Positions 14,158-18,146 of a stretch of 18,146 nucleotides of DNA are shown here, one piece after another (the stretch's first letter is position 1; each line of letters opens with the position of its first letter). This DNA is from CAZVPF01 sp964628195 (GTDB taxonomy: Bacteria; Planctomycetota; Phycisphaerae; Sedimentisphaerales; Anaerohalosphaeraceae). The notes below the pieces were generated by a model. That model was given only the letters and a program-made list of their open reading frames with translations. It was not told the origin of the DNA and did not search any database. The translations under genes were made by a program, and so were the position numbers. The DNA lies in contig CAZVPF010000048.1 of assembly GCA_964628195.1 (NCBI GenBank), positions 1-18,146 on the forward strand, written 5' to 3'.

Positions 14158-14335
14158 CAGGGCTGGTTATTATGGGACCTGAGGGTTAAAGTTAGATCAG
14201 CGGTTATCCCTTTAAGTTCGCTCTTTTATAGTTCGTTTTACTCAAAATCTGTGCACTGTCCGTGTTATAGAATGGGAAGGTGATGGAAAGGACGTCTCTT
14301 CGAAAGCCAGGATATCTCGGACGGTGCTTTTTTTT
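14158..14335 (+). promoter_or_regulatory. Cobalamin-riboswitch-like leader with transcription terminator
   Basis: The 3' half matches the order and spacing of the conserved 3' half of cobalamin riboswitches: CACTG (14254-14258), 15 bases, GGGAAGG (14274-14280), 25 bases, GCCAGGATATCT (14306-14317). CCGT/ATGG pair between the first two blocks. The 5' part has GGTTATTATGGGA at the place of the usual GGTTAATAGGGAA. GGGA (14174-14177) pairs with TCCC (14207-14210), enclosing CTGA (14179-14182) pairing with TCAG (14197-14200), which is the nesting expected for P3/P4. The usual receptor bases (GGUGAAAAU, CCGCAACUGU) are missing. A 10-bp stem (14253-14262 with 14318-14327, one G-U) followed by eight T (14328-14335) forms a terminator that would break the aptamer. 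It precedes the photolyase gene. It could be a variant or degenerate B12 switch, or an unrelated leader. Confidence 0.4.
14253..14335 (+). terminator. Intrinsic terminator within the photolyase leader
   Basis: GCACTGTCCG (14253-14262) and CGGACGGTGC (14318-14327) pair over ten positions with one G-U, followed by TTTTTTTT (14328-14335). The interior is 55 bases, long for a simple terminator, which suggests that the 5' arm belongs to another structure and the pairing is conditional. Confidence 0.6.
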
Positions 14336-14346
14336 CGCGCTTTTTG

Positions 14347-14355
14347 TGATATAAT
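14347..14355 (+). promoter_or_regulatory. Extended -10 box near the photolyase gene
   Basis: TGATATAAT contains a perfect TATAAT (14350-14355) with the TG extension. No good -35 box lies 16-18 bases upstream, because that place is the terminator T-run. If used, it would begin transcription near 14362 and free the photolyase gene from the leader upstream. Confidence 0.35.
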
Positions 14356-14404
14356 CCATTAGGCAATAAACACAGATTTTGATTCAGCTAAAAGGGGCGG
14401 CGAA

Positions 14405-15760
14405 ATGTCCGACAACCAGCGAATTGCCAGGCTCAACAATGACAGCAACAGGCAGCAGGGCAAATACATACTTTACTGGATGCAGCAAAGCCAGCGGGCT
14501 CATTACAACCACGCACTCGAACATGCCGTTAAGCTCGGCAATGCGAACTCATTGCCCGTCGCGGTCTTTTTCGGGATTATGGACAATTATCCCGGCGCCA
14601 ATCTCAGGCACTACGATTTTATGGTCCGCGGCCTTACCGAAGTTGCAAACGACCTTGCAGAACGGGATATCGGTTTCTATATTCAGCACACCAGCCCGGA
14701 AAAAGGGGCCGTTAAACTTGCAAAAGACGCTCATACCGTGGTCTGCGACGCGGGTTTTCTCCGGCACCAGCAAAACTGGCATCACCATCTCGCTCAAAAC
14801 GCCGGCTGCCCTGTTTTACAGGTCCAGACCGACACGGTCGTGCCCATCGAGCAGGCCTATGAAAAGGAAAGCTATACCGCCGGAACGCTTCGACCGAAAA
14901 TAAGCAAGAGGATAGACGAGTTTTTAACCGGCATCCGACAAGAAAAGGTCAAGGTTAAATCTACGGGAATGAATATCGACTCGCTGGACATCTCGAACCC
15001 GGATAATATTTTGAAAAAGCTCAAGATCGACCGGTCGGTAAAGCCCGTAAGCTGCCCCAAACCGGGCAGCGAAGCCGCCAAAAGGCAGCTCAAAAAGTTC
15101 ATCAGGGACAAACTTGACGATTATCCCGAAATGCGGAACGACCCCTCACTGGACGGCCAGTCAGGGCTTAGCCCGTACCTTCACTTCGGCCAGGTATCTC
15201 CCGTCTATATCGCGATGGAGGTGAAAAAGGCAAACAGCAGCGGCGCGGACGCTTTTCTCGAAGAGATGATAGTAAGACGCGAACTTGCGTGGAACTTCGT
15301 CTATTACAACAGTCAATACGACAATCCAAATTGCCTGCCTGACTGGGCAAGGAATTCCCTGCGCCTGCACGCGAAAGATAAACGCGAATATAACTACACT
15401 TTCCAGCAGCTTGAAAAAGCCAAAACCCATGACGAATACTGGAACACGGCCCAGCGCGAAATGCTCACCAGCGGCAAAATGCACGGTTATATGCGAATGT
15501 ACTGGGGCAAAAAAGTCATCGAGTGGTCCGGTTCATGGCAAAAGGCATGGGATAATCTTGTCAGGCTAAACGACAAGTACGAACTTGACGGACGCGACCC
15601 GAACGCCTACGCAGGGATTGCATGGTGTTTCGGCAAGCACGACCGCGCCTGGCCCGAACGCAAAGTCTTCGGCAAGGTACGATACATGAACGCCCACGGC
15701 CTTGAAAGAAAATTCGACATGGATACATACATCGAAAAGGTGGCCCGGCTGGAAAAATAA
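14405..15760 (+). CDS. phr: Class II deoxyribodipyrimidine (CPD) photolyase
   Basis: This 451-residue flavoenzyme splits UV-induced cyclobutane pyrimidine dimers using light and FADH-. The N-terminal Rossmann-like antenna domain opens with K-Y-I-L-Y-W-M-Q-Q-S-Q-R, the class II signature. The C-terminal helical FAD domain contains G-L-S-P-Y-L-H-F-G-Q-V-S-P, E-E-M-I-V-R-R-E-L-A-W-N-F, K-M-H-G-Y-M-R-M-Y-W (about 358-367) and G-R-D-P-N-A-Y-A-G-I-A-W (about 394-405), all diagnostic of class II rather than class I enzymes or cryptochromes. Length is normal. AGGGG lies eight bases before the ATG. The long structured leader upstream suggests transcriptional control by an RNA element, unusual for this gene. 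The following gene is 129 bases away and probably separate. Confidence 0.95.
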   Translation: MSDNQRIARLNNDSNRQQGKYILYWMQQSQRAHYNHALEHAVKLGNANSLPVAVFFGIMDNYPGANLRHYDFMVRGLTEVANDLAERDIGFYIQHTSPEKGAVKLAKDAHTVVCDAGFLRHQQNWHHHLAQNAGCPVLQVQTDTVVPIEQAYEKESYTAGTLRPKISKRIDEFLTGIRQEKVKVKSTGMNIDSLDISNPDNILKKLKIDRSVKPVSCPKPGSEAAKRQLKKFIRDKLDDYPEMRNDPSLDGQSGLSPYLHFGQVSPVYIAMEVKKANSSGADAFLEEMIVRRELAWNFVYYNSQYDNPNCLPDWARNSLRLHAKDKREYNYTFQQLEKAKTHDEYWNTAQREMLTSGKMHGYMRMYWGKKVIEWSGSWQKAWDNLVRLNDKYELDGRDPNAYAGIAWCFGKHDRAWPERKVFGKVRYMNAHGLERKFDMDTYIEKVARLEK

Positions 15761-15889
15761 TATTCATATATCTGGGGCTACAGGGGCTCAGGGCGGATTT
15801 TACCGGCCTTTAACGTGTTTTTAATGAAAAGCGAACGTAATTATGATACAATATTAATATATGTTGTCATAATTACAGGGGCTGCTTTT

Positions 15890-17527
15890 ATGTCTTATAC
15901 TTTTAATCTTAAAGAAACTTTTATGCGTTTTAATAAAGCGACTTTGTTTTGGTTGGTAATGATGTTTCTTTTGCTTGCGTTGTGTTTTGTCTCTACAGCA
16001 AAAGCAAAGGGCACGGAAAAAGAAAACTGGACCAGGCGTCAGGTTGGATGGCACCTGCCAAGCGGCGAACGGGTTCGCGCCGTCCGCTTCCCAGCCGATA
16101 AGTTTAACGCCGAAAAAACCGAAGACGGTTTCCTGAAGCTCAACAGCACCCAGCCCGAATACGAAATCCGGCTTGACGAATCAGCGACCTCAACCGGCGC
16201 CAGCAGCATGGTCAACACCATCGACTCGCCGCCAATAGACGGATTCATCCCATGGATCGGCGTGAGATTCTCCAACAAAAGAAGTATTGACGAAAGTGAT
16301 TTTGTGGCTGTGGAAAGATCGCGATTTACAGGCAGTGTTCTCCAGTCGGCAACGCCTAACTATGTCATCGGGCTGTTCGACACCGGCGCAAGCGCGCATG
16401 TAATCGGTTACAACAACGCCCAGCATCTGGGACTGTCCGGTTCGTATCTGACAAGCTCTGAAAGTATCATTTCCGGCGTGACCGGTTCGGTAACCGCCGA
16501 CGTCAGCTACCCGATAGGCGTTTTCATCGACGGCCTTGGCAATATCTCCGGCGGTGTCGCGGGACCCAATATGGTCGGTCATACAAACGTTGCGGTAAAT
16601 GTCGGTCAGTACGTAGGACCCAGCGACACGGACCTGCCTACCGCTATCGGCTCGCCGCTTGCCGTATATTTTACGGCAGCGATAAAAAACAGCGACCCGA
16701 TGACACACAGCTACAACGGCGAAAATTACACCGCACCGGATATCGATTTTTACGAAAACGGCGATTCCCAAATACCCGATTACTCGATAAGCATACCCCT
16801 CGAACTTCGCCCGCTCGGAGCCCTTAACGTGCAGTGGATACCGTCACTGGATTTTGACAGCAACTTCGAGTTTTTCCCCCAGACCGCTTCGATCATAACC
16901 GGCAACTCGTCACAGTCGTTATACTTCGTGCACAGCGTTGACCTTTACGACCAGCAGTACAGTGCGATCGACAAGGACCGGTTCATGCTCGATACCGGTG
17001 CCCAGGTTACAGTGATCGGCCTGAGGGTTGCCGCACGGTTAGGCATTGACCCCTCTCAGGCGGAGTTCCAGGTCGAAATTGAAGGTGTCAGCGGAGATGT
17101 GATCTGGATCGACGGGTTTTACATCGACAGGATAGACATCCCCGCCCTGGGAAGTTGGGTTAGCTTTACGAATGTGCCCGTCATACTTCTGGACATCGCT
17201 TCCCCGGAGGGCGGAACGCTTGACGGAATAATCGGCATGAACCTGTTTACACAATATGACATGGTCCTGCGCGGCGGCGGGCTTTTCCTCCAGGATGACC
17301 CCCGGCTGGACCTTCAGCTTATTGACAATACCCTTGCCGCGGATATCGCCCCGCCCGGCGGAGATAACAGTGTCAACATGCTCGACCTGGACAAACTCGC
17401 CGCGCTCTGGCTGTCGGTAACCGGGGATCTGAACTGGGACCCCATCGCCGACCTTGCCCCGACCGACGGCGACGGAGAAATAAATTATCTGGATTTTTCC
17501 GTTATGGCAGACGAATGGTCCCCGTAA
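15890..17527 (+). CDS. Secreted two-lobed aspartic-protease-like protein with dockerin-like tail
   Basis: The 545-residue protein starts with a signal peptide (F-N-K-A-T-L-F-W-L-V-M-M-F-L-L-L-A-L-C, cleavage probably after A-K-A). It has two aspartic-protease motifs: Y-V-I-G-L-F-D-T-G-A-S-A-H-V-I-G (Asp164) and D-R-F-M-L-D-T-G-A-Q-V-T-V-I-G (Asp368). Each is followed 80-100 residues later by a hydrophobic-hydrophobic-Gly element (T-A-I-G-S-P-L-A-V-Y near 261; D-G-I-I-G-M-N-L-F at 445-453), so both lobes look complete, as in a pepsin-like monomer made of two retropepsin-like halves. Residues about 489-545 form a dockerin-like pair (M-L-D-L-D-K-L-A-A-L-W-L; D-G-D-G-E-I-N-Y-L-D-F-S). I chose the ATG at 15890, with AGGGG eight bases upstream. 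Frames open to 15815, and an ATG at 15923 also leaves a full signal peptide. Proteolysis is inferred, not shown. Confidence 0.85.
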   Translation: MSYTFNLKETFMRFNKATLFWLVMMFLLLALCFVSTAKAKGTEKENWTRRQVGWHLPSGERVRAVRFPADKFNAEKTEDGFLKLNSTQPEYEIRLDESATSTGASSMVNTIDSPPIDGFIPWIGVRFSNKRSIDESDFVAVERSRFTGSVLQSATPNYVIGLFDTGASAHVIGYNNAQHLGLSGSYLTSSESIISGVTGSVTADVSYPIGVFIDGLGNISGGVAGPNMVGHTNVAVNVGQYVGPSDTDLPTAIGSPLAVYFTAAIKNSDPMTHSYNGENYTAPDIDFYENGDSQIPDYSISIPLELRPLGALNVQWIPSLDFDSNFEFFPQTASIITGNSSQSLYFVHSVDLYDQQYSAIDKDRFMLDTGAQVTVIGLRVAARLGIDPSQAEFQVEIEGVSGDVIWIDGFYIDRIDIPALGSWVSFTNVPVILLDIASPEGGTLDGIIGMNLFTQYDMVLRGGGLFLQDDPRLDLQLIDNTLAADIAPPGGDNSVNMLDLDKLAALWLSVTGDLNWDPIADLAPTDGDGEINYLDFSVMADEWSP

Positions 17528-17579
17528 AACATCGAAACATCGGGCATAAATCCAAACTAAAAAGCATGTAAACCCGGAC

Positions 17580-17608
17580 TTGCAAAATCTCTTCGCCCCG
17601 GTTATAAA
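17580..17608 (+). promoter_or_regulatory. Candidate promoter of ligA
   Basis: TTGCAA (17580-17585), a 17-base spacer and TATAAA (17603-17608, 5/6) form a plausible promoter. Seven bases beyond the -10 box is the A of the ligA ATG, so the transcript would have essentially no leader. The -10 box lies inside a perfect inverted repeat (CGGTTAT-AAA-ATAACCG, 17599-17615). Confidence 0.4.
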
Positions 17609-17615
17609 ATAACCG

Positions 17616-18146
17616 ATGAGCAAGCCGATAGAAAAACAGATCGCAGAACTTCGTGATCAAATACGTTATCACGACCATCGCTATTACGTCCTCAACGACC
17701 CGGAGATAAGCGACCAGAAATATGACAAGCTGATGGATAAGCTAAAGCGGCTCGAACAGGACCATCCCCAGCTTGTAACCGAGGACTCACCCACACAAAG
17801 AGTCGGCGGCCGGCCCGTTGACGGCTTCGAAAACGTCCGCCACGGCATCGCAATGCTCAGCATTGACAACACCTACAACGCCCAGGAACTCCGCGACTTT
17901 GATAAGCGCGTCAAAAAGGCACTGGAAACGGACGATTATCAGTATGTTGTCGAGCTCAAAATCGACGGGCTCGCGGTCAGTATCCGTTACGAAAACGGGC
18001 GTTACGTCCGCGCCGCAACCCGCGGCAGCGGCGAAGTGGGAGACAACGTCACCGCCAACGTCAAAACCATACATGCAGTGCCGCTTAAGCTTATGGGCGA
18101 CGGCGAAAATTTTGACGCAATTGAAATTCGCGGCGAAGTTTTCATG
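17616..18146 (+). CDS. ligA: NAD-dependent DNA ligase LigA, N-terminal part (cut by window end)
   Basis: The first 177 residues are present and the frame is open to the last base; the full protein is normally about 670 residues. LigA seals nicks in duplex DNA with NAD+ as AMP donor during replication and repair. The NAD-binding Ia domain is clear: R-Y-H-D-H-R-Y-Y-V-L-N-D-P-E-I-S-D-Q-K-Y-D (17-37), then S-P-T-Q-R-V-G-G-R-P (58-67). The adenylation motif is E-L-K-I-D-G-L-A-V-S with Lys115 as the AMP-accepting residue, followed by R-Y-E-N-G and the A-A-T-R-G-S-G-E-V-G-D-N-V-T block (133-146). The ATG at 17616 has no SD and directly follows a 17-base inverted repeat. The reading frame fits no better start. 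Confidence 0.95.
   Translation, partial: MSKPIEKQIAELRDQIRYHDHRYYVLNDPEISDQKYDKLMDKLKRLEQDHPQLVTEDSPTQRVGGRPVDGFENVRHGIAMLSIDNTYNAQELRDFDKRVKKALETDDYQYVVELKIDGLAVSIRYENGRYVRAATRGSGEVGDNVTANVKTIHAVPLKLMGDGENFDAIEIRGEVFM

Larger units (their letters stand above)
13768..14404. other. Long divergent regulatory region between GNAT and photolyase genes
   Basis: This gene-free stretch of 637 bases contains the GNAT promoter (13811-13838), a plus-strand promoter (13923-13951), a CU-loop hairpin with T-run (13958-14067), a riboswitch-like leader with terminator (14158-14335), and a photolyase-proximal -10 box (14350-14355). Bases 13839-13920 and 14068-14157 show nothing that I can interpret. A 79-codon frame at 13899-14138 runs through the CCT repeats and is discussed in the findings. 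Confidence 0.7.

Noticed and set aside
14146..14173. TTGAAC-16-TATTAT promoter-like pair
   Set aside because: It lies inside the riboswitch-like element and would start transcription within it, cutting off the 5' part. The hexamers may be chance in an AT-rich stretch, though this is not certain.
14253..14335. Signal recognition particle RNA, tmRNA, 6S RNA or fluoride/TPP/c-di-GMP riboswitch
   Set aside because: None of their conserved cores could be found. Only the cobalamin-type 3' motifs gave an ordered match.
15815..15889. Upstream extension of the aspartic-protease gene
   Set aside because: It would put 25 extra residues with a second hydrophobic stretch ahead of the signal peptide, and no ribosome site supports it.

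Overview
The window looks like chromosomal DNA of a planctomycete, most likely class Phycisphaerae. This is an inference from gene content. Two secreted proteins end in dockerin-like EF-hand pairs whose helices finish in 'W-L/S' patterns typical of that class. There is also an exported GH29 fucosidase, an 85-residue protein with a D-L-E-A-T-R-R-E-N block that I associate with planctomycetes, and a ClpC unfoldase with no ctsR/mcsAB neighbours. Base composition is moderate. Several genes have good Shine-Dalgarno (SD) sites and sigma-70-like promoters. No tRNA, rRNA, insertion sequence or CRISPR array was seen.

Layout. 1-3156 (+): a terminator from an upstream gene, a small hypothetical protein coupled to a TauE/SafE permease, then a 564-residue protein with a transglutaminase-like Cys/His core. 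3211-5124 (-): a secreted dockerin protein followed by a two-helix membrane protein with helical repeats. 5569-5826 (+): the small conserved protein, closed by a strong terminator. 6186-8696 (+): clpC. 8771-13767 (-): four co-directional genes in transcription order GNAT acetyltransferase, M20 peptidase, GH29 alpha-L-fucosidase lipoprotein and OFA-type MFS transporter. The clpC/MFS convergence is closed by a 10-bp hairpin. 14405-18146 (+): class II photolyase, a secreted aspartic-protease-like protein with two DTGA motifs and a dockerin tail, and the start of ligA.

The most interesting non-coding DNA lies between the GNAT gene and the photolyase gene (13768-14404). It holds a good promoter followed by a long hairpin whose apical loop is almost pure CCT repeats. 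Those repeats are complementary to a GGGGAGG directly followed by seven T. The same stretch can be read as eight consecutive Leu codons. About 100 bases downstream is a second structured leader. Its 3' half resembles the 3' half of cobalamin riboswitches (CACTG, GGGAAGG, GCCAGGATATCT), but its ligand-binding core is not the usual one, and it ends in a stem plus eight T just ahead of the photolyase gene. Together these suggest a two-stage regulated leader, or an independent small RNA followed by a variant riboswitch.

Several starts were moved inward from the longest reading frame, because a promoter or an SD site lies inside the longer version (dockerin gene, GNAT, MFS, small protein). The ligA start has no SD, directly abuts a perfect 7-bp inverted repeat, and lies where transcription would begin, so it may be leaderless. 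All functional calls come from reading the sequence. No database search was possible.
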